Below are positions 1 through 9,600 of a DNA stretch of 38,159 nucleotides, piece after piece. The stretch lies in contig CAYTCI010000035.1 of NCBI GenBank assembly GCA_964436305.1, positions 1-38,159 on the forward strand, given 5' to 3'. Numbering within the stretch: the stretch's first letter is position 1; each line of letters starts with the position of its first letter. The notes under the pieces were generated by a model. It saw only the letters and a program-made list of their open reading frames with translations. It was not told where the DNA came from and ran no database searches. Source of the stretch: JAKPUX01 sp964436305 (GTDB lineage Bacteria; Zhuqueibacterota; Zhuqueibacteria; Residuimicrobiales; Residuimicrobiaceae). Both the position numbers and the translations under genes were made by a program.

Positions 1-2574
1 CGTGCCGGGATTGTCCGCGGTGCCCGTAAATCCCGGCTGCTTGCCACCGATGCTCAGGGTGAACCAGCCGGGCTCGACCACCCGCTGGCCCGAAGAATCG
101 ATCAGCGAGAAGGGCCGCGACGTCAGCAGAAAAGTGAGCACCCTCGTTTCACCCGGGGCCAGATGGACCCGCCGGAACCCGGCCAGCGTGCGAATCGGCA
201 CCGGCGCCGAGGCCTGCTCATCGCTGACATAGAGCTGCACGACCTCATCCCCCTCCCGTTCGCCGTTGTTCTTCACCGTCACCTCGACGCGCACGCCCTC
301 GCCCCTCTGCACCCTTTCCGGCACCTTGAGATCGCTGTAGGAAAATGTCGTGTAGGAGAGGCCATGGCCGAAGGGGTAGAGCGGTTCGCCGCGGAAATAG
401 CGATAAGTGCGCCCCTCCATGGCATACCCGGTGAAGGGGGGGAGCTGCTCGACCGAGCGGTAAAAGGTGACCGGCAAGCGGCCGCCGGGGTTGTAATCGC
501 CGAAGAGAAGGTCAGCGATGGCCGTGCCGGCGCGTTGCCCGGGATACCAGGCCTCGATGATGGCCGGGACGTGCTGATCCGCCCAATTGACCGCCAGGGC
601 GCTGCCGTTGAGGAGCACCAGAGCGGCCGGCTTGCCGAGGGCGATGACTGCCTCGAGCAGCTGCTGCTGGGGTTTGGGCAGATCCAGACTGGTGCGGTCG
701 CCGCCGTAGAAGCCCGGCACCTGAATGCTCATCTCTTCGCCCTCCAGCCGCGGTGAGATACCGAGGCAGAGGAGCACCGCATCGGCGTTGCGCGCGGCCG
801 CCAGGGCCTCTGCGAGAGGATCGCTCCCCGGCAGCTGCCAGACCAGCCGGGCAATGGCGCTCCAGCGGTTCTGAAAATACTCCACCCTCAAGGCGTAATC
901 GCGGCCGGACTGCAGCCGGATGGGGGCGGTGCGGGTGCTCAGGCTGTGTCGCGACCAGTCCTCGACCACCAGCTTGCCGTCGATGAAGAGGCGGAAGCCG
1001 TCATCGCTGCTCACGCCGAGCTGATAAAGCCCGGTGGCCGGCGGCCGCAGGATGCCGCTCCAGCGTACGGAGAACTCATCCTTGGGCAGCCCCGGCGCCG
1101 GTCGCTCCTCTTGCCAGGAAAAGTCCAGCGCCGGATCCGTGCGGACCAGGGCGGGACGGCCCTTGAGCTCCATATTGGCGAAATACTCTCCCTTCAGACC
1201 GCTGCCGCCTTTTTTCCCGGGAAGGGAGAGAACCGAGCCCGGAACGGTTTCGACGGCGGTCATGCCCTCGGCGAGGACGCTCCCGCGGGCATAAACGATC
1301 TCGGCCTCAGGCCCGAGTTTCTCGCGGATGCCCTGCAGCGGAGTGACCGGATGCGAGGGGGTGCCGTTGTAGTTGCCGAGCAGCAGTTCGACATCATCGG
1401 CATTGGGGCCGATCACGGCGATCTTTTTCAGGCTCTTCGGCCAGGGCAGGGCATGATTCTCGTTCTTGAGCAGCACCAGCGAGGCGCGGGCGGTCTCGAG
1501 AGCCAACTGATCGTGTTCGGGCCGGTCGTTCATGGCATAGGGGATTCGGGCATAGGGAACCCGTTCCGGGGGATCGAACTCGCCGAGGCGGAAGCGCGCA
1601 GTGAAAAGCCGCACCACTGCCGAATCGATCTCCGCCTCGCTGATCAATCCCTGCTGCACGGCCTGCGCGAGAGCCTGGTACTCCTCGCCGCAGCTCAGGT
1701 CGCAGCCGGCCTTGACGGCGCGCGCCGCCGCCTCGGCCATATTGCCAACCCGCTTGTGGCCGTAATAAATGTCGGAGATGGCCCCGCAGTCGGAGACAAT
1801 ATAGCCGTCGAATCCCCACTCCCGGCGCAGGATACCGGTCATCAGCAGGGTGCTGCTGCAACAGGGTTCACCCTCGTAGCGGTTATAGGCGCACATGATC
1901 GACTGGGCGCCGGCTTCGCGCACGCACATCTCGAAGGCGGGGAGATAGGTCTCGCGCAGGTCGCGTTGATCGGCGATGGCATCAAATTCGTGGCGTTCCG
2001 GCTCCGGACCGCTGTGCACGGCGTAGTGCTTGGGTGTGGATACGGTCTTGAGGTAGCGCGGGTCGTCGCCCTGCAGGCCGCGGACGAAAGCGACGCCGAG
2101 GCTGCCGGTGAGGAAGGGATCCTCGCCGTAGGTCTCCTGGCCGCGGCCCCAGCGTGGATCGCGGAAGATATTGATGTTGGGCGACCAGAAGGTGAGGCCC
2201 TGGTAGATCCCGCGCCGGCCGTTCCGGACGAACTCGTGGTGTTTGGCTCGGGCCTCGTCGCTGATCACCGTACCAACGCGGTGGATCAGATCGCTGTCCC
2301 AGGTGGCGCCGAGGCCGATGGCCTGGGGGAAGACAGTGGCAATGCCGGCGCGGGCGACGCCATGCAGGGCTTCGCTCCACCAGTCATATTCGGCGATACC
2401 GAGGCGCGGGATGGCCGCCGCGTTGTTCTGCATCTGGGCGATCTTTTCGGCCAGGGTCATCTGGCCCACCAAAGCGCGGGCGCGGCTGACCGCGGGAAGA
2501 TCGGGTTGCCCCTGCGGCTGGCCAAGAACGAGGGTCGCGATCAGCAGGAGAGCAGAGACCAGGCGTGCTTGCAT
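1..2574 (-). CDS. GH3 family beta-xylosidase/beta-glucosidase with PA14 domain (partial)
   Basis: Secreted glycoside hydrolase family 3 enzyme that probably releases sugars from the non-reducing ends of xylo- or gluco-oligosaccharides outside the cytoplasm. Translated by eye from the minus strand: 858 codons are open and the C-terminus runs off the window edge. Residues 1-18 are a signal peptide (MQARLVSALLLIATLVLG). The GH3 barrel carries YIVSDCGAI with the nucleophile Asp262. A second domain has LEGEEM followed by GGDRTSLDLP, the arrangement seen in xylosidase-type GH3 enzymes, where a Glu of LEGEEM is the likely acid/base. A PA14 domain (about residues 463-600, beginning KGEYFAN) is inserted in the second domain, and an FN3-like domain lies at the end. 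The start is supported by GGAGG six bases upstream. It is the last gene of a minus-strand run behind the phosphoesterase. Family is secure; substrate is inferred. Confidence 0.93.
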   Translation of the reverse strand, partial: MQARLVSALLLIATLVLGQPQGQPDLPAVSRARALVGQMTLAEKIAQMQNNAAAIPRLGIAEYDWWSEALHGVARAGIATVFPQAIGLGATWDSDLIHRVGTVISDEARAKHHEFVRNGRRGIYQGLTFWSPNINIFRDPRWGRGQETYGEDPFLTGSLGVAFVRGLQGDDPRYLKTVSTPKHYAVHSGPEPERHEFDAIADQRDLRETYLPAFEMCVREAGAQSIMCAYNRYEGEPCCSSTLLMTGILRREWGFDGYIVSDCGAISDIYYGHKRVGNMAEAAARAVKAGCDLSCGEEYQALAQAVQQGLISEAEIDSAVVRLFTARFRLGEFDPPERVPYARIPYAMNDRPEHDQLALETARASLVLLKNENHALPWPKSLKKIAVIGPNADDVELLLGNYNGTPSHPVTPLQGIREKLGPEAEIVYARGSVLAEGMTAVETVPGSVLSLPGKKGGSGLKGEYFANMELKGRPALVRTDPALDFSWQEERPAPGLPKDEFSVRWSGILRPPATGLYQLGVSSDDGFRLFIDGKLVVEDWSRHSLSTRTAPIRLQSGRDYALRVEYFQNRWSAIARLVWQLPGSDPLAEALAAARNADAVLLCLGISPRLEGEEMSIQVPGFYGGDRTSLDLPKPQQQLLEAVIALGKPAALVLLNGSALAVNWADQHVPAIIEAWYPGQRAGTAIADLLFGDYNPGGRLPVTFYRSVEQLPPFTGYAMEGRTYRYFRGEPLYPFGHGLSYTTFSYSDLKVPERVQRGEGVRVEVTVKNNGEREGDEVVQLYVSDEQASAPVPIRTLAGFRRVHLAPGETRVLTFLLTSRPFSLIDSSGQRVVEPGWFTLSIGGKQPGFTGTADNPGT

Positions 2575-2624
2575 GGGAAGCCTCCGGTTGTAGAGTAAGG
2601 GGAGCAGGCGGTACGGCCGTCGTA

Positions 2625-3494
2625 TCATTCCTGGCCGCATGAGTGCAGGGTGACCGCCTCGCCGTCCAGTTCGATCAGATGCCATTGCCCGAATCCGCCG
2701 CTGTTCACGGCGGTCAGGCCATGGCCGATGGTATAATGCTCGTGGTGATGATAATGTCCGTGCAGCACCAGCGTGATGCCGGATGTTTCAAGCAGCCGGC
2801 TGAACCGGGCGCGGTTGACGACCCGGGTCATGGTGGTATAGACTTTTCCCATCGCCCGGGTGAGCGGGGCTTCGGGCACGAGGTGATGGTGGAGGAGGAG
2901 GATCCTGACCCGCTCCTGCAGCGCCGGATGGCTGAGGATGCGTTTGCTGCTCTCGAGGTCCACCTGACCGCTCGAGCAGGCGGCGTTACTGCGCAGCATC
3001 GGCAGCAGCCGGTTCGATTCGACGGCGATGAGCGCGATCGGCTCCGGCAGGAGTTTGATAAAGGGCCAGGAAGGCTCTTCTGTCGTCTCCAGGGTGAGGA
3101 TGCCGCGGAAGGCTTCCGGAAAGGCGGCATGGAAGCGCCCCAGATCCGCCGCATAATCGCTCCAGCTGTAACGGAAGATATCGCGGGCAGTGGCCGGCAG
3201 CCGTCGCCATTGGGCATAGAGATCGCTGCCGGAGTGGAACTCCGCGAAGAAAAAAGCAAAGAGATCGTGGTTGCCCGGTATCACCGTCAGCCGGGCGGGA
3301 TCATCAAAGCCGTTTTCCAGCAGCAGCTTGTGCACCGCGGCGAACTCGTCCGTGTGGCCATGCTGGCTCAGATCGCCGGTGATCACCAGATGGTCCGGAT
3401 GGCGGGCGGCGGCCTCCGCGATGCGGCGGGCGATCAGGGCGTCACGCTCCGGAGAGAAACCGAAATGGAGATCCGACAGATGGGCGATGGTCAT
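2625..3494 (-). CDS. Metallophosphoesterase (Icc/calcineurin-like)
   Basis: A 289-residue cytosolic dimetal phosphoesterase. The full calcineurin-like motif set is visible: D8-x-H10 in HLSDLHFG, GD at 40-41 (ITGDLSQ), GNHD at 74-77, a His cluster in LLLHHHLVPE near 200-208, and GHYH at 246-249. Related proteins hydrolyse cyclic nucleotides, UDP-diacylglucosamine or other phosphodiesters; nothing here fixes the substrate. The start is placed at the ATG of MTIAHLSDLH because longer in-frame extensions overlap the upstream membrane-protein gene and are not conserved-looking. It lies 35 bases after that gene and 50 bases before the GH3 gene, consistent with one transcript. No strong ribosome binding site precedes the ATG, so translation may depend on the upstream gene. 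Confidence 0.88.
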   Translation of the reverse strand: MTIAHLSDLHFGFSPERDALIARRIAEAAARHPDHLVITGDLSQHGHTDEFAAVHKLLLENGFDDPARLTVIPGNHDLFAFFFAEFHSGSDLYAQWRRLPATARDIFRYSWSDYAADLGRFHAAFPEAFRGILTLETTEEPSWPFIKLLPEPIALIAVESNRLLPMLRSNAACSSGQVDLESSKRILSHPALQERVRILLLHHHLVPEAPLTRAMGKVYTTMTRVVNRARFSRLLETSGITLVLHGHYHHHEHYTIGHGLTAVNSGGFGQWHLIELDGEAVTLHSCGQE

Positions 3495-3529
3495 GGAGCG
3501 GTCCGGTTGACGGTGCCAGTACGAACGGG

Positions 3530-3946
3530 TTAGCCGAAAATGAGCTGATGGATAAAAAAGATCGCGATGGCGCCCAGGGCGAAGAACAGGGCGTCCTGGA
3601 GCCGATCCCAGATCATCGGGATGCGCAGGTCCAGCTCCTTCCATTGCTCCCATTCGCGGATGATGCCGAGCAGCAGCCCGCCCAGACCTGCCATGTACCA
3701 GGAGGGCCAGAGGAAGGCCGGTAAAAAGACGATCGCGGCGTAGGCAAAATGGAGGATCTGGTCGAGGGCGTTCACCCAGCCGGTGTGCTTCGGCCGCCAC
3801 GGGCGCCGCAGGGCGAGGATGCGTAATACGGTCTGGTACTGCGGATCGTCCAGCTGGCCCACCAGCTCCTCAACCGAGTCGGCGAGCTGCTCCAGGTCCT
3901 CTGGCGGTGCCAGGTAGTACATGTGATAGTGCGGATCGGTTTTCAT
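3530..3946 (-). CDS. Small membrane protein, unknown function (VanZ/DUF2279-like topology)
   Basis: A 138-residue protein with a soluble N-terminus (about 1-55) and three hydrophobic helices near 63-82, 83-96 and 117-136. Polar residues sit at helix ends: His66, Arg97-Glu98 with Glu100, and Asp114/Asp118. This His / Arg-Glu / Asp-x3-Asp spacing recalls VanZ or YfiM-type membrane proteins, but that is a pattern resemblance only. The start is the ATG preceded by a strong GGAGGGGG; earlier in-frame starts lack such a site. It is first in the minus-strand run with the metallophosphoesterase and GH3 gene, divergent from the M28 peptidase gene. No function is recognised. Confidence 0.72.
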   Translation of the reverse strand: MKTDPHYHMYYLAPPEDLEQLADSVEELVGQLDDPQYQTVLRILALRRPWRPKHTGWVNALDQILHFAYAAIVFLPAFLWPSWYMAGLGGLLLGIIREWEQWKELDLRIPMIWDRLQDALFFALGAIAIFFIHQLIFG

Positions 3947-4100
3947 ACCCCCTCCTTGTACGAAGTGCAGTTGATGGATATTGAAAAACAAGCCCCTATT
4001 GTTACACATTTTTAGCACATCATGCAACAAAAAACTGCGGATAAAAGAACGAAACCGGAACGGCGGCGAACCGTAAACAAGCCGACAGGAGATCACCCGG
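3947..4100. promoter_or_regulatory. Divergent intergenic region, AT-richer than its surroundings
   Basis: This 154-base gap separates the minus-strand run from the plus-strand M28 peptidase gene and is distinctly richer in A and T than the flanking genes, notably around 3978-4050. It must hold the start signals for both directions. Weak sigma-70-like hexamers can be found (TTGATG at 3971 with TATTGT at 3997, 20-base spacing; TTGCAT-17-TAACAA on the minus strand), but none is convincing. The minus-strand gene has a strong GGAGGGGG and the plus-strand gene an AGGAG at 4087-4091. Confidence 0.4.
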
Positions 4101-6440
4101 ATGCAACAACAAACGAGGTCCCTCATGATCAAAGCCAGGTTCATGCTGCTTCTCCTGCCGCTGCTGGTGATGCAGTCAGTGGTTGGCCAAACCACCTTCA
4201 GTGGCGACAGTGTCTACGCCCATATCCGTCATCTGTGTGAAGGGATCGGGCCAAGGCCGATGGGCTCCGCGCAGGAGCAGAAGGCGCTCGTCTGGGTGGC
4301 GGACAAGTTCCGCTCCTATGGCGCCGATTCCGCCTGGGTGATGCCCCTCACCCGGGTCGCCGGAGACAAGTTTCCCCTCAATACCACCAGCGGCATTGCC
4401 GTGGGCCTTTTCCGCGGGATATCGGACACTTGTCTGGTTGTGGGGGGGCATGCCGATTCGGCGCCCAACCGCTCGCCGGGCGCCAACGACAACGCCTCGG
4501 GGACAGCGACCGCGATCGAACTGGCGCGTCTGTGGAGCGGGCGGCCGCGCCATTACACCCTGATCTTTCTCTCCTTTGGCGGCGAGGAGAAGGGGCTGTA
4601 TGGTTCGCAATATTTCGTCGACCACTTTAGCGGGCTCGACCGGATCGGTCTGATGATTTCGGCCGACATGACGGGCGGATCGGGGCCGATCTATACCCTC
4701 ATCGAAAACCGCAAGGCGCAGGCGCCGCGTTGGCTGCTGCGCGATGCCTTGCGCATCAATCGCGAACTGGGCGTCAGTCCGTTGCTCTATCCGGTCCATT
4801 TCTCGACCTTCAACAGCCTGACCGGGGGGGCTGGCTCCGACCACGATCCTTTTCTCGCCGCGGGCATCCCGGCGATCGATTTCACCACCGGACTAAACAC
4901 CTCCCCCATTCACACCGCCCTGGATTCGCCGGGTAACCTCGACCGGGCGCAGCTCGAGCAATGCGGCCGCTTTATCGACGCCCTCTTGCGCCACTATCAG
5001 GAGCATGGCCTGCCGGGGCGCGCGCTCGACCACTATACCTTGTGGATGCCCTTCGGGATCCCCTTCTTCATTCCTCGCGGCCTCCTGGTGCTGATCCTCG
5101 CTGCCGCAGGGCTGGCCGGCATGGCGGCCTTTCTTGCCAGCCGTAAAAAATGGCAGCGCAGCGAGCGCGGCCAGCGCATCCGTTTCTCTCCCGCCAAATT
5201 GCTCCTCTTGTTTCTGGTGGTGGCCGCAGTCGCGCAGGGCGGTGAAGCACTGATCCAGCTGGTCAAGGGCGTACGCTATCCCTGGCTGGCTCATCCTCTG
5301 GCCTATCTGATGCTGATGGTTGCCTGGGCGGCCGGCGGCTTGTGGCTGGCGTTACGGATCGGCCGCAACTGGCGCTGGAATCCGCAATCGCACCTCTACG
5401 CGAGCCGCGCCCTGCTCATCCTCACCCTGCTGACGGCCGCTGCCTCCTTCGCCAGCGTCCGGCTGGCGGTCTATCCCGGCCTGAGCCTGCTCTTGTTCTC
5501 TTGTGCCTTGCTGGCGCGGCGGGAGGGGGTGAAAATACTGCTGGGCATTCTGGCGCCGCTGCCGTTGCTGCGGCTGGTTTTCTCGGAGGTGACCGCCTTC
5601 ATCGGCCGCAATCTGGTGGCGGGCGGTTTTGGCATCGACACCTTCTGGAAAGCGGCCCTCGTCACGCTCGGTTTCACCCTCCTGCTGCTGGCGCTCTTTC
5701 TGCCCTTTCTCTATGCCTGGGCGGCTCTGGTGCTGCAAAGCCCGCGGCTGCAGAGGGCACTGGCTGCCTTTCGCCGGCTGCCGGGCGGCGCGTTTGCCAC
5801 GTTTCTGCTGGTGGCCGCGACGGGTTATGCCTTTCACCTGCCCGCCTATGATGACCACTGGCGCCCCGAGGTCGCGCTCGAGGCCGAATACAAGCTGCCG
5901 CAGGCCAAGGCGACCCTGACGCTGAAAGGTAACGATTATTTTCGGGATGTACGGGTGCAAGGCGACTCTCTGGATCTCCACTTCAGCGGCCGCACCCACA
6001 AAGAGGAACTGCCGCTGCGGTTCAAGGCGGATTGGGTCTCGGTGAGCGGCAGGGAAGACCGCCGCATGGGCGATCAGGATACGATCACAGTCGACTGGCT
6101 GTTGCGCAGCCGGATGCCGTGGGAGGTGGTGACCGTGGTGATCCGGGCGGATACCCTGGGCCTCTCCGGGGTGGAGAGCCCCTGGAAATATCGGCTGAAA
6201 AAGGGTGCGTTGACCTTTTCCTGGCGCAGCGGCCCGCCGGATTCGCTGCACCTGCAGAGCCGTTTCCTGGTCCATCCGGGGGCGCGGCTGATTCGTGAAA
6301 TTCAGGCGGCCTATGATCGCCCGCCGCTGCCGCTCTCCGTCACAGGCGGGCCGGCGGTGGTGGACTACCGCACCCGCGTCAGCGTGACCGATACCCTTGC
6401 CGCCGGCCCTGTCAAGTCCGGGGAGGAGAAGGCGATGTAA
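4101..6440 (+). CDS. M28 family metallopeptidase with multi-pass membrane domain
   Basis: A 779-residue membrane-anchored zinc aminopeptidase-like protein. A signal peptide or anchor at residues 9-30 (MIKARFMLLLLPLLVMQSVV) precedes the M28 domain (about 35-300). Zinc and catalytic motifs are intact: GGHADS with His117, GANDNASG, FGGEEKGLYG with the Glu-Glu pair, DMTGG, and GSDHDPF with the last His ligand. About eight hydrophobic helices fill roughly 325-590, followed by a beta-rich soluble C-terminus. M28 plus a multi-pass region resembles the eukaryotic Fxna/ERMP1 layout; substrate unknown. The start uses AGGAG nine bases upstream; an in-frame ATG at 4125 with GAGG six bases upstream is a credible alternative and gives a more typical signal peptide. 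It ends 174 bases before the PorU-like gene. Confidence 0.88.
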   Translation: MQQQTRSLMIKARFMLLLLPLLVMQSVVGQTTFSGDSVYAHIRHLCEGIGPRPMGSAQEQKALVWVADKFRSYGADSAWVMPLTRVAGDKFPLNTTSGIAVGLFRGISDTCLVVGGHADSAPNRSPGANDNASGTATAIELARLWSGRPRHYTLIFLSFGGEEKGLYGSQYFVDHFSGLDRIGLMISADMTGGSGPIYTLIENRKAQAPRWLLRDALRINRELGVSPLLYPVHFSTFNSLTGGAGSDHDPFLAAGIPAIDFTTGLNTSPIHTALDSPGNLDRAQLEQCGRFIDALLRHYQEHGLPGRALDHYTLWMPFGIPFFIPRGLLVLILAAAGLAGMAAFLASRKKWQRSERGQRIRFSPAKLLLLFLVVAAVAQGGEALIQLVKGVRYPWLAHPLAYLMLMVAWAAGGLWLALRIGRNWRWNPQSHLYASRALLILTLLTAAASFASVRLAVYPGLSLLLFSCALLARREGVKILLGILAPLPLLRLVFSEVTAFIGRNLVAGGFGIDTFWKAALVTLGFTLLLLALFLPFLYAWAALVLQSPRLQRALAAFRRLPGGAFATFLLVAATGYAFHLPAYDDHWRPEVALEAEYKLPQAKATLTLKGNDYFRDVRVQGDSLDLHFSGRTHKEELPLRFKADWVSVSGREDRRMGDQDTITVDWLLRSRMPWEVVTVVIRADTLGLSGVESPWKYRLKKGALTFSWRSGPPDSLHLQSRFLVHPGARLIREIQAAYDRPPLPLSVTGGPAVVDYRTRVSVTDTLAAGPVKSGEEKAM

Positions 6441-6516
6441 AGAGTTTTCCGCAATCCGGGGACGGCTTAGGTACTTGTATTTATATGGGCTGAACGTTGA
6501 CGCCGTGCAAAAGGCG

Positions 6517-6545
6517 TTGGAATTTTGGCCCGGTTGTGATATATT
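6517..6545 (+). promoter_or_regulatory. Candidate sigma-70-type promoter for the porU-like operon
   Basis: TTGGAA at 6517-6522 and TATATT at 6540-6545 are separated by 17 bases, matching four of six and five of six consensus positions. They lie in the 174-base gap downstream of the M28 peptidase gene and about 70 bases upstream of the porU-like start. The same hexamer design and spacing recurs at 29890. Assignment is by pattern only. Confidence 0.5.
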
Positions 6546-6614
6546 GTCTGGGACCGATGAACTGTCTCGCAGCAGCTGGCCTGAAGCCGCCCGGTGTAGC
6601 AACTCCTGGAAACC

Positions 6615-9600
6615 ATGGTTCACTTTTCTCATACATCCCGCTTTTTCCTCATCCTCCTGCTGCTCGCCGGTTGCGGCGCGCTCCCCGGTGCGACGGCGGA
6701 GTGGTACCGCATCGTCGAATCAAGTCCGGAGCGACTGCTTCTTGAACTCCATCCACCGGCCGTACCTCTCGATACCCTGGCCACCGCATCCGGCCTTCTT
6801 GCCCGTTTTGACTCCGGCGCGACGCTGCTTGATGACGAGAAGCGGCCGGCGCTCCCCTGCCAGACCCTTTTGATCGACTGGCCTGTGGCGGCCGTATCGC
6901 TTCATCTCCTCGCCGAGACGCCCGGAGCGACCGAAGCGATCGCGCCGCTCGGCCGTTGTGCCGATGAGCCGGTCATGGAGGCCGCCGCGGCCGCGCCGCA
7001 GTGGCAGCGCGAAAATCGTTCCGGGCCGGCTGACGCGGCCGAGATCGTCGCACTCGGTCAGAGCGGACGGCAAACCCTTTGGGCGCTGCGCATCGTTCCC
7101 TGCCGGTATGATGCTGCCTCCGCCCGCCTCACCTGGATTGATGCCCTGCGGGTGGAGCTCACCGGTGCGGGAACGCAAGCGCCAACGGTTGCCGCCATCG
7201 GGGCGGGCAGGAGTGATCTCAGCCTCGCGAACGCTGCCGGGTCCCTACTGGATAAAGCCCTTGCCGATGGCCCGTTTTTGGCGCCCGGGCGCATTAAACT
7301 CTCGATCGAGGAGGATGGCTGGTACAAGGTCACTGGCGCCGACCTGCGCAAGGCCGGTCTCGATCTCCTCAAGATCGATGTCAAACGCCTGCGCCTGAGC
7401 TGCGGCGGAACACCGCTGCCCTTTTATTTCCATGGCGATGGCGACAGCGAGATGGAGGCCGGCGAGAGCATCGAGTTTTACGCCACCGGATTGCGCCTGA
7501 ACGCCCCGGCCGCGACCCCGGATCTCTATCAGGATCCCTACAGCAGCACCAATGTCTACTGGCTCGGCTGGGAGGGCGAGGCCGGTCCCCGCATGAGCGA
7601 GGAGTACAGCGAGAGCGCTGCAGCCTCCGGCCAAACGGTGCAGATCCCCTACTCCTTTTACCACACGGTGCATGTCGAGCAGAACAGCGTTTTCGAGCAT
7701 TTTGAAGGCATCGCCTATCCCGATTCCCTGCGCGATCACTGGCTCTATGACAGCGGCATCCCGGCCGGCAGCAAACGCAGCTATCCCTTTTCGCTGTATG
7801 CGCCTGATGCCGCCTCGTTCCTGCCGGTGCAGGTCCGGGTGATGCTGACCGGGAAGACGCTGAACAACAACGAGCTGCACAAGTGCTCGGTCTATCTCAA
7901 CGACCGTTTTGCGGCGCGCGGCACCGGAGAGCGCCAGGGCCTGATCGATCTCCACAGCCGAGATGACAACGGGGTGCTCGCGGCCGCGCTTTCGGCGACC
8001 GCCAATACCCTGACGGTGGTCAACGAATTTGATCCGGCACGGACCGATTACATCGCCCTCAACTGGTTCGAGGTGACCTATCCCCGGCTCTACCGGGCCC
8101 AGGGGGGCTGGCTCGAGTTCACCATCCCCGCCGACAAGCCGGCCGGCCTCTTCCGCTTCGCCCTCGAGGGCTTTGCCGACGAGACAGTGGAGATCTACAA
8201 GCTGGGGGTGAGCCGGATCACTGGCGCGGAGCTGGCCGAAGCCACCGGCAGCGACGGCCGCCGCTCCGTGCGCGCCGAGTTCTTCGACACGGTCCCCTCG
8301 CATTCTGTGCGCTACATCGCCGTCACGGCCGCCGCCAAAAAGAATCCGCGGCATATCGAACTGGTACAGCCGCAGTGGCAGCCCTCTGCTCGCAGTGACA
8401 TCGACTGGCTGGTCCTCGCGCCGCGCGCCTTTCTGCAGGCCGCGGCTCTTCCCGCCCTGATGCAGCACCGCCAGGGCCAGGGCGTACATCCGGCCGGTGT
8501 GGCAGTGGAGGATATCTTTAATTACCTCAACCAGGGCCGCCGATCGCCCCTGGCCATCAAGGCCTTTCTGCAATGGGCTGTGGGGCGTTGGCCGCTCAAG
8601 TGGGTGCTCCTGGCCGGCGATGGCTCGTACCAGCGAACGCCGGTGCAGGGCGATACCCTCGATCTGGTGCCGGTCTACATGCGGCAAACCCTGTACTATG
8701 GCGCCGCCTCGAGCGACCACTGGTATACGCTGCTGGCCGGAGGGGACGAGATCCCCGATCTCTGCATCGGCCGGCTGCCGGCGCGCACGCCGGAGCAGCT
8801 CGAGGTTGTCGTCGACAAGATCATCGCCCACGAGACCAACAGCGAGACCGGGGAGTGGCATAACCGGCTGCTCTTCATCGGCGGCAACGGCAGCGAGTTC
8901 CGCGAGAAGAGCAAGATCCTGGTGCGGAAGGTCCCGCCTGCGTGGTCGCCGGCGATGCTCTTTACCCTGCGCGATACCAGCCTCGCGGTGGACCCCTTTT
9001 ATGGCAGCACCCCCGAGCTGCTCGATTTCATCGACCAGGGCTGCGGGGTGATCAATTTCCATGGCCATGGCGGCGGTGCGATCTGGTCGGACGACGGACT
9101 CATGGGGCTGGAGGATGTCTCCACCCTGCGCAACAAGGGCCGCTACCCGCTCGTCCTCAGCATGACCTGTTTCACCGGGGCCTTCGAGGAGCCGGCCGGG
9201 GCGAATCTGGCCGAGACCATGCTCTTCGCCGCGGACAAAGGCACCATGGCTTTCTTCGGGGCGAGCGGATTCGGCTGGCGCGACAACGATGACGAGCTGC
9301 AGTCGGCGATCATGGGCTACCTTTACGAACATCCCGGGGCCACCCTCGGCGAGCTGGTGACCGCCGGCAAGATCCGCTATTATTCCGGCACCCTGGGCAG
9401 CGCCATCGCCCATGCTGAAATCAATCAATACACCCTCTTTGGCGATCCGGCCACGCGTCTGCGCCTGCCCTCGACCCAGGCGCCGGTCGAGGTGACCAAT
9501 CCCCTGGTCGCTGCCGGCGACACCCTCAAGGCACGGGTGCAGTGGCCTTTCACGAGCGGCAGCGGCACGGTGCAAATCGAGATGGAGGCAGGCCGGGCGG

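Noticed and set aside
946..2598. A 550-codon plus-strand open frame opposite the GH3 gene
   Set aside because: The minus strand shows an unambiguous GH3/PA14 protein over the same bases; the plus frame has no motifs or signal sequence.
3495..3800. N-terminal extension of the metallophosphoesterase
   Set aside because: The added ~100 residues overlap the small membrane-protein gene in another frame, are Arg/Pro-rich and precede the family's usual N-terminus MTIAHLSDLH.
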